Origin: Pseudomonadota bacterium
GTDB lineage: Bacteria > Pseudomonadota > Gammaproteobacteria > Xanthomonadales > SZUA-38
DNA: 64,000 nucleotides
Assembly: GCA_039033415.1 (NCBI GenBank)
Contig: JBCCCR010000018.1
Location: 62,001 to 126,000, forward strand
Reading direction: 5' to 3'
Shown here: in pieces, positions 8,995 to 18,064 of the stretch
Layout of the letters: every line of letters begins with the position of its first letter
Numbering within the stretch: position 1 is the stretch's first letter
Program-made: the position numbers and the translations under genes
Notes under the pieces: generated by a model
Told to the model about the DNA's origin: nothing
The model's input: only the letters and a program-made list of their open reading frames with translations
The model's database searches: none

Positions 8995-9495
8995 ATGGAT
9001 GCCAACGTGCCAACAGAAAGCTCCGGCAGCCCCGCGGGTTCGGCCTCAACGGAGCCAGAAGGGGTGCCGGAGTACGCACCGTGGTGGCAGCTTTTGCTCG
9101 CCAACCTCTATGATTGGCTTGCGATTGTCGGCCTGCTTTTTGTGGCGACCGCCCCTTGGGCGATGCTCAGCAGCGGCGATGTCGTTACCGCCGGATCGCT
9201 GGCGTTTCAGCTGTATCTCCTGGCGCTGATCAACGCGTATTTCTGCTTCAGCTGGTGGCGGGGAGGTCACACCCTGGGTATGCGCCCGTGGCGGATGCAG
9301 CTTCGCCGATCCGACGGTGCACTCCCGACCCTCGCTCAGTGCCAGCTGAGGTTTTGGGTAGCGGTGCTGTCCTGGAGTGTCGGTGGCCTGGGCCTGGTTT
9401 GGCAGCTGGGTGGCAAAGGCACATGGCACGACATCGCCAGTTCGACTCGGGCGGTGAAAGTCATCATCCACAAGAAGCCGCGCACCAAGGCGTAA
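8995..9495 (+). CDS. RDD family membrane protein
   Basis: This 166-residue inner-membrane protein has an N-terminal polar tail of about 30 residues and then three hydrophobic segments (LYDWLAIVGLLFVATAPWAM, LAFQLYLLALINAYFCFSWW, FWVAVLSWSVGGLGLVWQL). It carries the family residues in LYDWLA and GGHTLGMRPWRMQL. RDD proteins are poorly characterised; transport roles have been proposed for some. It converges on lptG with a 34-base gap, a common neighbour of lptFG in this lineage by my reading. No partner gene in cis points to a substrate. Confidence 0.85.
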   Translation: MDANVPTESSGSPAGSASTEPEGVPEYAPWWQLLLANLYDWLAIVGLLFVATAPWAMLSSGDVVTAGSLAFQLYLLALINAYFCFSWWRGGHTLGMRPWRMQLRRSDGALPTLAQCQLRFWVAVLSWSVGGLGLVWQLGGKGTWHDIASSTRAVKVIIHKKPRTKA

Positions 9496-9529
9496 CCCGC
9501 GGCGGCCGGATACCCAAGCGCCGCCGAGT

Positions 9530-10618
9530 TCAGTTACCCCGCCGCAGGGCCCACAGCGTCACCAGCGCAAACAGGCCGCTGGGCAGCAGCGCAGCCAGCA
9601 CCGGCGAGATGTCGTAAACCTGAGCCAGGCTGCCCGACCACCGGTTGACCAGGTGAAACCCGATCCCCAGCAGCATGCCCACGAAAAGGCGCCCACCCAG
9701 CGTGCCTGCCCGAACCCCCTGAAAAAGGAACGGCGTGGCGGCAAACACGATGACAAGCGTCGACAGCGGGTACGCCAATCGAGCCCAAAGGGCCGCCTCG
9801 TAGGGCCTGGCGTTCAAGGCATTCTGCTCCAGATAGCTCACGTAGGGCCGCAGCTCGTGGATCGGCAGGTTTTTGGGGCGGGTGATGGCCGCGCGGATCT
9901 GACTGGGCCGGATCAGGGAATCCCACGTTTCCTCGACCGGCTGTTCGGTGCTGACCCGGCCTTCCGCCAACCGGCTGCGACGCAGCTCCGACAACGTCCA
10001 CCGGCCGTTTTCGAAGCGGGCACTGCTGGCCGAGGTTGCCTGCCGCAGCCGCCCCTCCTCAAACTCAAAGACATCGATGTCCGCCAGCACCACCGGCTCC
10101 GTTGGGTCCGCGTTGGCGACCAGTGGTCTTCGGGCATGGATCACCCGATCGCCGTCTCGCACCCAGAGCCCCGCATCACTGGAGAGCGCCACCCCTTCGG
10201 TGGTGGCCCGCAGGCGCATGGCTTTGGCGAGCCGATCTCCGGCCGGTCCGACCACCTCGCTCAGCAGCAAGATCGGGAGGAGCAGCACCGCCGCCGCGAG
10301 CACTACCGCAAGAGCGATCCGCAGCCGCGATAGGCCGACGGTCCGGTAGGCCACAATTTCTCCGCTGGCCGCCATGCCGCCGACGCCGAGCAGGGCGCCG
10401 ACCACCGCGGCCGTCGGAAACAGGTTGGCCGCATGCTGCGGGATCACCAGCAGCGTGAACTGAACCGCATTGCCGGCGGTGTAGGTCCCGCGACCGACGT
10501 CCCCCAGCTCTGCGATCAGCGTAAACACCGCGTCGAGCGAAACCAGCACCGCCAGCGCCAAACCCATCCCCGCGATCGCCGTGCGGCCAATGTGCCGATC
10601 AGCAATAGCGCCAATCAT
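9530..10618 (-). CDS. lptG: LPS export ABC permease LptG
   Basis: LptG forms with LptF and LptB the inner-membrane ABC transporter that extracts lipopolysaccharide and feeds LptC-A-D. The 362-residue YjgP/YjgQ-family protein has an N-terminal membrane helix (GMGLALAVLVSLDAVFTLIA), two further helices, a periplasmic jellyroll around residues 130-250, and three C-terminal helices ending in LLPSGLFALVTLWALRR. Its start overlaps the lptF stop by 4 bases (ATGA). Confidence 0.93.
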   Translation of the reverse strand: MIGAIADRHIGRTAIAGMGLALAVLVSLDAVFTLIAELGDVGRGTYTAGNAVQFTLLVIPQHAANLFPTAAVVGALLGVGGMAASGEIVAYRTVGLSRLRIALAVVLAAAVLLLPILLLSEVVGPAGDRLAKAMRLRATTEGVALSSDAGLWVRDGDRVIHARRPLVANADPTEPVVLADIDVFEFEEGRLRQATSASSARFENGRWTLSELRRSRLAEGRVSTEQPVEETWDSLIRPSQIRAAITRPKNLPIHELRPYVSYLEQNALNARPYEAALWARLAYPLSTLVIVFAATPFLFQGVRAGTLGGRLFVGMLLGIGFHLVNRWSGSLAQVYDISPVLAALLPSGLFALVTLWALRRGN

Positions 10619-11715
10619 GGGGTAGCTGCACCCAGGGGCGGCGGCGGCTGGGACGCCTGCCGGCGGCGATGGCGATTACGCAGCAGCCACAGCGCCAGCA
10701 GCACGCCGTCGAGGTGGATCCACCACAGGCCAGCGGAGCGCCAGCCCGGATCGTCCTCCAGCCAGGAGGTGCCGATGGCCAGCAGATTGGCGTAGGTCAC
10801 ATAGATCATGATGGCGAGCACCATATTGCCGAAATAACCGCGTCTCGGGTTGGTGCGGGACAAAGGCACCGCGAGCATGGTCAGCACCACCATCGCGGCG
10901 ATCGGCGCAATCCGCCAGTGGAACTCCGCGTGGTGATAGGGGGTCTCGCCGGCCATCACCTCCGCGAGCGGCAGCGCGCCAAATTTGGTGATCACCTGGT
11001 CTTTCGCCGGGTCGGGGAGGCGAAGATCGTTGCGGACAAATTTCATCCATCGATAGTCGCCGGCACCGGGCGTACCTTCGCTGCGCTCTCCATCGCGCAG
11101 CGCGAGATAACGTGCACCACTCGCGTCTTGGTATTGATACCCGCTGTCGGCAGTGACAATGTCTTTCCGCCCGTTGCGCTCGATATGGATGAAAGCATTG
11201 CGAAACGACCCGTCAGCTTCGAGAGAGCCCACGTAAACCACGCTGCCGCCGCTGGCAAACTCGTGGAACCGCCCGGCCTGCAGGCCGGCCACCGACAGGT
11301 CGCTCGCGGCTCGGGCAATCAGCGTTTTGGAGGTCCGAAGTGCCCAGGGCGCAATCCATAGCGACAAGATCGTGATCATCACCAGCATCGGCGCCAGCAG
11401 CCACGCCAACGGCCGAAACAGGCTCCGCTGACCCATCCCGCACGCCGCCAGCACGGTCAGTTCCTCGTCCCGGTAGAGCCGGCCGAAACCCAAAATGATG
11501 CCGAGAAACAGCGACAGCGGCAGGAGTATGGTGAGTCCCTCCAGGCTCTTCAGCATCAGCTGCGTCATCAGCAAATTCGAGGGCACGCGACCCATCGCCA
11601 CGTCCGCCAGCGTGTCGCCGACCGCCAGTCCAACGGTGACACACAGCAGCACGGCGAGGACGCCAAGCCAGGTTAAGCCAACCGTCCTCAGCAGGTATCT
11701 GTCGGCGATTCGCAT
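10615..11715 (-). CDS. lptF: LPS export ABC permease LptF
   Basis: LptF is the partner permease of LptG in the LptB2FG transporter. The 366-residue product shows the start MRIADRYLLRTVGLTWLGVL, the family stretch YRDEELTVLAACGM (cytoplasmic coupling region), a periplasmic domain and C-terminal helices followed by a basic, proline-rich tail (RNRHRRRQASQPPPP). It is divergent from pepA, as in E. coli. Confidence 0.94.
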   Translation of the reverse strand: MRIADRYLLRTVGLTWLGVLAVLLCVTVGLAVGDTLADVAMGRVPSNLLMTQLMLKSLEGLTILLPLSLFLGIILGFGRLYRDEELTVLAACGMGQRSLFRPLAWLLAPMLVMITILSLWIAPWALRTSKTLIARAASDLSVAGLQAGRFHEFASGGSVVYVGSLEADGSFRNAFIHIERNGRKDIVTADSGYQYQDASGARYLALRDGERSEGTPGAGDYRWMKFVRNDLRLPDPAKDQVITKFGALPLAEVMAGETPYHHAEFHWRIAPIAAMVVLTMLAVPLSRTNPRRGYFGNMVLAIMIYVTYANLLAIGTSWLEDDPGWRSAGLWWIHLDGVLLALWLLRNRHRRRQASQPPPPLGAATP

Positions 11716-11754
11716 GGGTTTACCGCAGGTTAAATTCCTTTAAAATACCGGGTC

Positions 11755-11760
11755 ATTTTA
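11755..11760 (-). promoter_or_regulatory. Probable lptF -10 element (extended)
   Basis: The minus strand reads TGCTAAAAT, an extended -10 with TAAAAT at 11755-11760, about 40 bases before the lptF start. TCGACA lies 19 bases further upstream as a possible -35. The same TGCTAAAAT string precedes pssA. Confidence 0.45.
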
Positions 11761-11896
11761 GCAACGGGCGCGACGGGGGTGTCGAGCCCGTTATCGTTTC
11801 GGCAAGCGCCCTTATCCATGGTGGATCCATGGGTGGTCCTCGTCCAGCCGTGTCCATGGCGCCAGCAGCGCCCCAACCATGTGAGATGTTGAACCC

Positions 11897-13369
11897 ATGA
11901 AATTTTCCGTAGCTGAACAGTCAGCGGTTGAAGTTGCGACGCCCTGCCTCATCATCGGTGTGCATGAACAGGCTCGGCTCCGGGGAGCGGCCGCGGCAGT
12001 CAACAAAGCGAGCGGCGGGCGGCTGTTGAAGATGCTCAAAAGCGGCGACATCGCCACCCAGGTTGGCAAGATGTTTCTCTGGCCGGACGTGCCCGGGGTC
12101 AAGGCCGACCGGGTGTTGGTGGTCGGCTGCGGCAAGGCGGAAGAATTTGGCCCCTCGTCGCTGCAGGCGGCAACCGCTGGCGCCATGTTTTTCCTGGCCG
12201 GGCGCAACGTTCGCGCAGCCGCCTGTGCGCTGCCCGAGCTGACCATCAGCGGGCATACAGCGGCCTGGCGAACCCGACTCTGCGCACTCGCCTGCGCCTT
12301 CGGCGCCTACCGCTACACCGCCACCAAGGCCCGCAGCGCTCGGCGTTCGGCGGTATCCCGGGTGACCTTTTTCGGGGATAAGACGCTGCGTAAACCGCTC
12401 CGCGAAGCGGCCGCGATGGCCGCCGGCGTTGAGCGGGCCCGGGAGCTGGGTAATCTGCCGCCGAACATCTGTACCCCCAGCTACATCGCCCAGGAATGTC
12501 GTTCGATGGCGGAGAAGCTGCCGAACTGCAAGTCCCGGGTGCTCAGCCGCAAGGAGCTGGAGAATCTCGGCATGGGCTGCCTGCTGGGCGTTTCCCAGGG
12601 CAGCGCTCACCCGCCCAAGCTGGTGGTACTCACCTACCAGGGAGCGGCGAAAAGCGCGGCGCCGGTGGTCCTCGTCGGGAAGGGCATCACGTTCGATACG
12701 GGCGGTATCTCCCTGAAGCCCGGCAAGGGTATGGACGAGATGAAGTACGACATGTGCGGCGCCGCCAGCGTCATCGGGGCGTTTGCCGCCTGCGCTGCGC
12801 TCAAGCTGAAAATCAATCTGGTGACGCTCGTCCCGGCCGTGGAGAACATGCCTGACGGGAAGTCATATCGTCCCGGTGACGTCCTGACCAGCATGTCCGG
12901 CCAGACGGTGGAAGTACTCAACACCGACGCCGAGGGCCGACTCATACTTTGCGATGCGCTCACCTACGCCGAGCGCTTCAAGCCCCAGGCGGTGGTCGAC
13001 GTGGCAACGTTGACCGGAGCGTGCGTGATCGCTCTGGGTAAGCACGCCAGCGGCCTGATGACGCCCCACGACAAGCTGGCCGCCGAGCTGGTGGATGCCG
13101 GGGAAGACACCCACGACCGAGCGTGGCGTCTGCCCCTGTGGGACGACTACCAGCCTCAGCTCGATACACCCTACGCCGATATGGCCAACATCGGCGGCCC
13201 GACCGCCGGCGCGATCACGGCGGGCTGCTTTCTTGCCCGGTACACCAAAGCCTTCGACTGGGCGCATCTGGATATCGCCGGCAGCGGCTGGGACGGCGGC
13301 ACCAAGAATGGCGCCAGCGGCCGACCGGTGGCGCTGCTGACGCAGTTCCTGATCAATCGCGCCGGCTGA
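11897..13369 (+). CDS. pepA: Leucyl (cytosol) aminopeptidase PepA
   Basis: PepA is a dizinc/dimanganese M17 aminopeptidase that trims N-terminal residues; in E. coli it is also a DNA-binding accessory factor in cer recombination. The 490-residue product has the non-catalytic N-terminal macro-like domain and the catalytic C-terminal domain with VGKGITFDTGGISLKPGKGM, the signature NTDAEGRLIL and the metal ligands expected in these motifs. The ATG at 11897 starts MKFSVAEQSAVEV, typical of PepA. Three CCATGG sites lie in the 100 bases before the start. The holC gene that commonly follows pepA is not here; a structured repeat fills the gap to valS. Confidence 0.96.
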   Translation: MKFSVAEQSAVEVATPCLIIGVHEQARLRGAAAAVNKASGGRLLKMLKSGDIATQVGKMFLWPDVPGVKADRVLVVGCGKAEEFGPSSLQAATAGAMFFLAGRNVRAAACALPELTISGHTAAWRTRLCALACAFGAYRYTATKARSARRSAVSRVTFFGDKTLRKPLREAAAMAAGVERARELGNLPPNICTPSYIAQECRSMAEKLPNCKSRVLSRKELENLGMGCLLGVSQGSAHPPKLVVLTYQGAAKSAAPVVLVGKGITFDTGGISLKPGKGMDEMKYDMCGAASVIGAFAACAALKLKINLVTLVPAVENMPDGKSYRPGDVLTSMSGQTVEVLNTDAEGRLILCDALTYAERFKPQAVVDVATLTGACVIALGKHASGLMTPHDKLAAELVDAGEDTHDRAWRLPLWDDYQPQLDTPYADMANIGGPTAGAITAGCFLARYTKAFDWAHLDIAGSGWDGGTKNGASGRPVALLTQFLINRAG

Positions 13370-13376
13370 CACACCC

Positions 13377-13644
13377 AGTGTCCTGTCACGTTAATTGGTT
13401 GCATTTCAGAGCCCCGTTGGGCGCCAAGATCAAGGCGCATCGCGCCGGCAATGGCCGTAGCCCTTGGCAAGCGATGCAACGCGGTTTTTGGTGCCCAAGG
13501 GGGCTCCCTTCGGGCGCGTCCCACAAGGCCTGGAGCGGCGTTGCGAGCCTTGGCCAGGGAACCACCCTGGCCGGCGCCTCGCGCCTAACTCCAGGGCCTT
13601 GTGGACACGCGCTGAAACTCAACAAATTAACGTGACAGGACACT
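13377..13644. repeat. Self-complementary three-way-junction element, copy A
   Basis: This 268-bp intergenic element begins AGTGTCCTGTCACGTTAATT and ends with the reverse complement of that sequence. The outer stem has 20 perfect pairs and continues with few mismatches to a TTTCAG box (about 36 bp). Inside are two long hairpin arms: arm 1 is closed by GCCCCGTTGGGCGCC with GGTGCCCAAGGGGGC, and arm 2 by GTCCCACAAGGCCTGGAG with CTCCAGGGCCTTGTGGAC. Arm 1 has GCGCATCGC and GCGATGC pairing near its tip, and arm 2 has GGCCAGGG and CCCTGGCC. It fills the pepA-valS gap, 7 bases after the pepA stop and 8 before the valS ATG. Interior identity to copy B is about 95 percent by eye, but 11 bp of the outer stem are unrelated. 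Confidence 0.9.
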
Positions 13645-13652
13645 AGCCTGCG

Positions 13653-16454
13653 ATGGACAAGAGCTATCAGCCGGCGGCGATCGAGCAGCGCTGGTACGAG
13701 CGCTGGGAGGAGCTCGGCGTTTTTGCACCGACATCCGAGGGTCAGCCCTACTGCATCATGCTGCCGCCCCCGAACGTCACGGGCGTGCTGCACATGGGCC
13801 ACGCATTCCAGCATACGCTGCAGGATGCCTTGACACGCTACCATCGCATGGCCGGCCATAGTGCGCTCTGGCAGTGCGGGACCGACCATGCCGGCATCGC
13901 CACGCAGATGGTGGTCGAGCGCCAGCTGGAGAGCAAAGGCCAGACCCGACATGACCTCGGCCGCCAGGCGTTCACCGAAGCCGTGTGGCACTGGAAGGCT
14001 CACTCGGGCGGTGAAATCACGCGGCAGATGCGCCGGCTGGGCGACTCGGTCGACTGGCAGCACGAACGGTTCACGATGGACGAAGGACTGTCAGCGGCGG
14101 TTCGCGAGGTGTTTGTTTCGCTCTACGAGCAGGGCCTCATCTACCGTGGCAAACGGCTCGTGAACTGGGATCCGGTGCTGCACACGGCGTTGTCCGATCT
14201 GGAGGTGGTATCGGAAGAGGAGCGCGGGCACCTGTGGCACCTGCGCTACCCCCTGGCGGACGCGGACGGCGACCAGCAGCAATTCCTGGTCGTGGCCACG
14301 ACCCGCCCCGAGACGATGCTCGGCGACACGGCGGTGGCCGTACACCCCGACGACGAGCGCTATCAGCACCTCATCGGTCAGCGCATCGAGCTGCCGCTCA
14401 GCGACCGGCAAATCCCGATCATCGCCGACAGCTACGTCGACCCAGCTTTTGGTACCGGCTGCGTGAAGATCACGCCAGCCCACGACTTCAACGACTACCA
14501 GATGGGCCAGCGGCACCAGCTGCCGCTGATCAATATCTTTACGCCGGAAGCGGCGATCAACGAAAACGGCCCGCAGGCCTATCAAGGCCTCGACCGGATG
14601 GAGGCGCGCCGGCGCATCGTCGCCGACCTCGAGGCCGCCGGCCTGCTGGAAAAAACTGAGGACCATACGCTGACCGTTCCTCGCGGCGACCGTTCGGGGG
14701 CGGTGCTGGAGCCGTACCTCACCGATCAGTGGTATGTCGATCTGACCCGGGACCAGCAGCCCGACGGCCGTCCAGGCGGGCTGGCCGCCATCACCAAGCC
14801 GGCAATTGAGGCTGTCCGCAGCGGCGCGGTGCGCTTTGTCCCAAGCAACTGGGACAAAACCTACTACGAGTGGCTCAACAACATTCAGGACTGGTGCATC
14901 AGCCGCCAGCTCTGGTGGGGACATCGCATTCCCGCCTGGTACGACGACGCCGGTCAGGTCTACGTCGGGAACAGCGAGGCGGAAGTTCGGGAGAATCATG
15001 ACCTTGGCGATCGCCCGCTGAAGCAGGACGAAGATGTCCTCGACACCTGGTTCTCTTCCGGACTATGGCCGTTTTCCACCCTGGGCTGGCCGGAGCAGAC
15101 CGACCGGCTGCAGCGGTTTTATCCGGGCAACGTGCTGGTCACCGGCTTTGACATTATCTTTTTCTGGGTCGCCCGGATGATCATGTTTGGCCTGAAATTT
15201 ATGGGCGACGTGCCGTTTCGCGAGGTGTACATCACGGGCCTCATCCGCGACTACCAGGGCCAGAAGATGTCCAAGTCCAAGGGCAACGTGCTCGATCCGC
15301 TGGACCTCATCGACGGCATCGACCTCGATGCGCTGCTGCACAAGCGCACCAGCGGCCTGATGCAACCGCAGATGGCGGCCAAGATTGAGAAGGCCACGCG
15401 CAAAGAATTTCCCAACGGGATCCAGGCCTACGGGACCGACGCGCTGCGCTTCACCTTTGCCGCCCTGGCAACCCATGGGCGGGATATCCGCTTCGATACC
15501 GGCCGTATCGAAGGCTACCGGAACTTCTGCAACAAGATCTGGAATGCGGCTCGCTACGTGCTGATGAACGTCGAGGATGAGGCTGTCCAGCAGCAGCCCG
15601 CGCAGGCTACCATCTTTGATCAGTGGATCGTTTCGCGCCTGAATCACGCCGCGGACCGGGTCAACCAGGACCTGAAGCGCTATCGCTTTGACCTCGCCTC
15701 GGCGGCCATCTACGAATTCATCTGGCACGAGTACTGCGACTGGTACCTCGAGCTGACCAAACCGATTCTGAACGCCGATGGACATCCCTCGGCGGCGCAC
15801 ACCCGCTACACCCTGCTGTCGGTGCTGGAAGAACTGCTGAAGCTCATCCACCCGCTGATGCCGTTCATTTCGGAAGAGATCTGGCAACGGGTGGCGCCCA
15901 AGCTGTCGATCGACGGCACCACGATCTCCACTCAGGCTTTCCCAGGCGTCAGCGATGACCGGAGCTACCCGGCGGCAGAAGAAGAGGTACGCTGGCTGCA
16001 GCAGCTGCTGCTGGGCCTGCGACAGATCCGCGGCGAGATGAACATCGCACCGCGCAAATCGCTGACGCTGCTCCTCGAAGGCGGCAGCGAGCAGCATCGG
16101 CGCCTGTTCGACCGACATGTGGAAATGCTCCAGGCGCTGGGCTCACTCGGCGATTGCCGCTGGCTCGCTGACGGCGAAGAAGCGCCAGCCTCGGCCTTTG
16201 CCAGCGCTGGCGAATTAAAGCTGCACGTCCCGCTGGCGGGCATCATCGACCCCAAGGAGGAGCTCGCCCGCCTGGACAAAGAACTCGAGCGAAAGTCCCA
16301 GGAGATCCAGCGGCTCAACGGCAAATTATCGAACGAAAAGTTTGTCGCTAACGCGCCGGAGGCGGTGGTCACCAAGGCGCGTGATCAGCTCGCCGCAGCG
16401 GAGTCGGAAAGTCGGGACCTGGCAGCGCAGATCGAGCGCCTAAGGAATCTCTAG
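13653..16454 (+). CDS. valS: Valyl-tRNA synthetase
   Basis: ValS charges tRNA-Val in the cytoplasm. The 933-residue class I synthetase shows [15 protein letters not shown] (HIGH motif), the editing domain ([18 protein letters not shown]), [12 protein letters not shown] (KMSKS), the anticodon-binding domain and a C-terminal coiled coil ([20 protein letters not shown]), all at usual length. The ATG at 13653 gives [20 protein letters not shown]. No good Shine-Dalgarno lies in native sequence; AGGA at 13637-13640 is inside the 3' arm of repeat copy A, 12 bases before the ATG. Confidence 0.97.
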   Translation: MDKSYQPAAIEQRWYERWEELGVFAPTSEGQPYCIMLPPPNVTGVLHMGHAFQHTLQDALTRYHRMAGHSALWQCGTDHAGIATQMVVERQLESKGQTRHDLGRQAFTEAVWHWKAHSGGEITRQMRRLGDSVDWQHERFTMDEGLSAAVREVFVSLYEQGLIYRGKRLVNWDPVLHTALSDLEVVSEEERGHLWHLRYPLADADGDQQQFLVVATTRPETMLGDTAVAVHPDDERYQHLIGQRIELPLSDRQIPIIADSYVDPAFGTGCVKITPAHDFNDYQMGQRHQLPLINIFTPEAAINENGPQAYQGLDRMEARRRIVADLEAAGLLEKTEDHTLTVPRGDRSGAVLEPYLTDQWYVDLTRDQQPDGRPGGLAAITKPAIEAVRSGAVRFVPSNWDKTYYEWLNNIQDWCISRQLWWGHRIPAWYDDAGQVYVGNSEAEVRENHDLGDRPLKQDEDVLDTWFSSGLWPFSTLGWPEQTDRLQRFYPGNVLVTGFDIIFFWVARMIMFGLKFMGDVPFREVYITGLIRDYQGQKMSKSKGNVLDPLDLIDGIDLDALLHKRTSGLMQPQMAAKIEKATRKEFPNGIQAYGTDALRFTFAALATHGRDIRFDTGRIEGYRNFCNKIWNAARYVLMNVEDEAVQQQPAQATIFDQWIVSRLNHAADRVNQDLKRYRFDLASAAIYEFIWHEYCDWYLELTKPILNADGHPSAAHTRYTLLSVLEELLKLIHPLMPFISEEIWQRVAPKLSIDGTTISTQAFPGVSDDRSYPAAEEEVRWLQQLLLGLRQIRGEMNIAPRKSLTLLLEGGSEQHRRLFDRHVEMLQALGSLGDCRWLADGEEAPASAFASAGELKLHVPLAGIIDPKEELARLDKELERKSQEIQRLNGKLSNEKFVANAPEAVVTKARDQLAAAESESRDLAAQIERLRNL

Positions 16455-16506
16455 GCCAAGCAGGCCATCCCTGGAACGCCTGGACAGTTAAGCGGCGGTC
16501 GCCAGC

Positions 16507-16998
16507 TCAGCTTTCCTGACCGAGCGAACCGCTCACGAGCTTCATCGCCATAATGAGGGCGTCCTCTCGGCCCTGCGCCGCCGGATAGTAGTTCGGGCGG
16601 CGCCCTACCACCGAAAACCCCCGCTCTTCGTAGACGGCGATCGCGCGCGTATTGCTCGGGCGAACCTCCAGAAAAATGGTACGGCAGTGATGCCATCGTC
16701 CCACGTTGATCAGACGATTCAGGAGCGCCAGCCCGTGGCCCAAGCCACGATAGGCTTCCGCCATACAGAGGTTTAGCACGTGCGCTTCACCGCCACCCGC
16801 CGACAGGATGCCGTAACCGATCACCGCGTCCCCCCGCTCGGCCACCCAGCAGGAATAACCCACCCGCAGACAGTCTTCAAAAATCCCCTTTGACCAGGGG
16901 AACGGGTAGGCCTGAGCCTCGATCGGCAGCACCGCGGCGATATCCCGCTCCACCATCGGTCGGATCTCCATCGCCGGAGACTCGAGGACCGCGCTCAC
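16507..16998 (-). CDS. rimI: Ribosomal protein bS18 N-alpha-acetyltransferase RimI
   Basis: RimI is a GNAT-family acetyltransferase that uses acetyl-CoA to modify the N-terminus of ribosomal protein S18. The product shows the acetyl-CoA loop AEAYRGLGHGLALLNRLI and the GNAT strand-helix LEVRPSNTRAIAVYEERGFSVVGRRPNYYP, typical of RimI. A GTG at 16998 overlaps the holD stop (GTGA) and gives 163 residues; an ATG at 16971 (MEIRPMVERD) would give a more usual length near 154. Its partner upstream is holD, the same pair as in E. coli. Confidence 0.92.
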   Translation of the reverse strand: MSAVLESPAMEIRPMVERDIAAVLPIEAQAYPFPWSKGIFEDCLRVGYSCWVAERGDAVIGYGILSAGGGEAHVLNLCMAEAYRGLGHGLALLNRLINVGRWHHCRTIFLEVRPSNTRAIAVYEERGFSVVGRRPNYYPAAQGREDALIMAMKLVSGSLGQES

Positions 16999-17441
16999 GA
17001 CTGTTGGGCCATCCAGCGTTTGAGATGCTGCCAGGCTACCCGCTTCAGGCCGGGGTCACTCAGCATGGCCGGTACCGATGGCAGCAGCAGCACGCTGCCC
17101 ACCGCCACCACGGGGCGCTGGGTGAACCACAGCACCTGCCCCTCGAGCTCCGGCGGTTGGTCAGCGACCTGATAAACCGAAAAGCGTTCCCGCGCAAAGC
17201 CGGTGGCCCCCAGGATTTTGGCCAGCAGCTCGGGCCCGGGTTCGGCGGCGTCCAGGTCGAAGGCATCCTCGAGGTCCCAGTCGAGCAGGACGGTGGCCAG
17301 GGGATCAGAAGCCCGCTGCAGCAGCTTTGGCTCACCGCCGCCGCTGGCGCGGAGTGGTGATGCGACGTCCCGCGAACGGCGCTGCCAGCGTTCGATCTCA
17401 AGCGCCGACAGGCACTGCTGCTGACGGGCTGACAGGCTCAG
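16995..17441 (-). CDS. holD: Probable DNA polymerase III psi subunit HolD with CTG start
   Basis: This is a 148-residue frame with no ATG, GTG or TTG near its beginning. Its first codon is read as CTG at 17441-17439, overlapping the upstream stop as CTGA, with AGAGGG six bases before it. The N-terminus (LSARQQQCLSALEIERWQRR) resembles the HolD motif in which an Arg, an L..LGI..W segment and basic residues bind chi. The C-terminus (DPGLKRVAWQHLKRWM) fits the terminal helix of the family. HolD (psi) links the clamp loader to chi and SSB. The rimI neighbour is the same as in E. coli. Assignment rests on motif resemblance plus synteny. Confidence 0.75.
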   Translation of the reverse strand: MSLSARQQQCLSALEIERWQRRSRDVASPLRASGGGEPKLLQRASDPLATVLLDWDLEDAFDLDAAEPGPELLAKILGATGFARERFSVYQVADQPPELEGQVLWFTQRPVVAVGSVLLLPSVPAMLSDPGLKRVAWQHLKRWMAQQS

Positions 17442-18064
17442 AGCGAACCCTCTAGCTCACCCAAAAAGCGGTCGATGACCTCGTCCAGCGCACGAGAGAA
17501 GGCCGAGGCGGTATCGACCATCAGATCGCTTTCGGCCTGGACCTGTTCACGGTAGCTGCCGCGAAAAACCGCCTCTCCCTCCGCGAAGCCGGTGAACAGG
17601 ATCACGTCCACGTCGATGACCGCGGAAGCCACACCGGCGTCGACCACCCGATCGAACTCCCGGATGCGGGTCCGCAGCCGGTAGTTCACGTCGCTGGACA
17701 GCCCCTCCGTGATCGACACCGCAGCGTTGGCGAGACGCAAACGCTCGATCAGTCTGCGCTGCAGCAGCTGCGGCGGCGGCTCTTCCCAGAAGTGGTAGTA
17801 ATAGCGCCGCACCTCTACATGATCTTCGTCTTCGCTGTAGAGGATCCCCCGCTGACGCCGGATCCCCGCCGCACGGGGCACCTCGATCATCAGCCTGCCA
17901 TCGACCGGCGGCGAGTCGAAGACCAAAGACGGCTCCGGCAGATTGCCCATCCGGTAGAAGCTGTCCTCCGGCACCGGCGTCGAGCTACAGCCGGCCAGTG
18001 TCAGTGCGGCCGCCAGCAGCGCCGGCAAGCATGGGGATTGGATGGTCACGTTGCGCCTGCTCAC
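17438..18064 (-). CDS. ABC-type transport auxiliary lipoprotein (PqiC/DUF330-like)
   Basis: This lipoprotein of 208 residues has a signal peptide ending in the lipobox LTLAGC (Cys near residue 26). The domain is of the ABC_trans_aux type (RLMIEVPRAAGIRRQRGILY then NYRLRTRIREFDRVVD and a C-terminal helix DTASAFSRALDEVIDRFLGELE). Such lipoproteins accompany MCE transporters and are thought to act at the outer-membrane side. It overlaps mlaD by 4 bases. There is no mlaC in the operon, so this protein may take the periplasmic or outer-membrane role; that is inference. Confidence 0.85.
   Translation of the reverse strand: MSRRNVTIQSPCLPALLAAALTLAGCSSTPVPEDSFYRMGNLPEPSLVFDSPPVDGRLMIEVPRAAGIRRQRGILYSEDEDHVEVRRYYYHFWEEPPPQLLQRRLIERLRLANAAVSITEGLSSDVNYRLRTRIREFDRVVDAGVASAVIDVDVILFTGFAEGEAVFRGSYREQVQAESDLMVDTASAFSRALDEVIDRFLGELEGSL
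17448..17453 (-). promoter_or_regulatory. Ribosome binding site of holD
   Basis: AGAGGG on the minus strand, six bases before the proposed CTG start. It lies inside the last codons of the preceding lipoprotein gene and is what supports the non-standard start. Confidence 0.6.

Noticed and set aside
13171-13646. Open frames of 60-225 codons running through repeat copy A (and similar ones in copies B, C and D)
   Set aside because: They arise from the GC-rich palindromic sequence, occur on both strands, lack ribosome sites and do not share one frame across copies.
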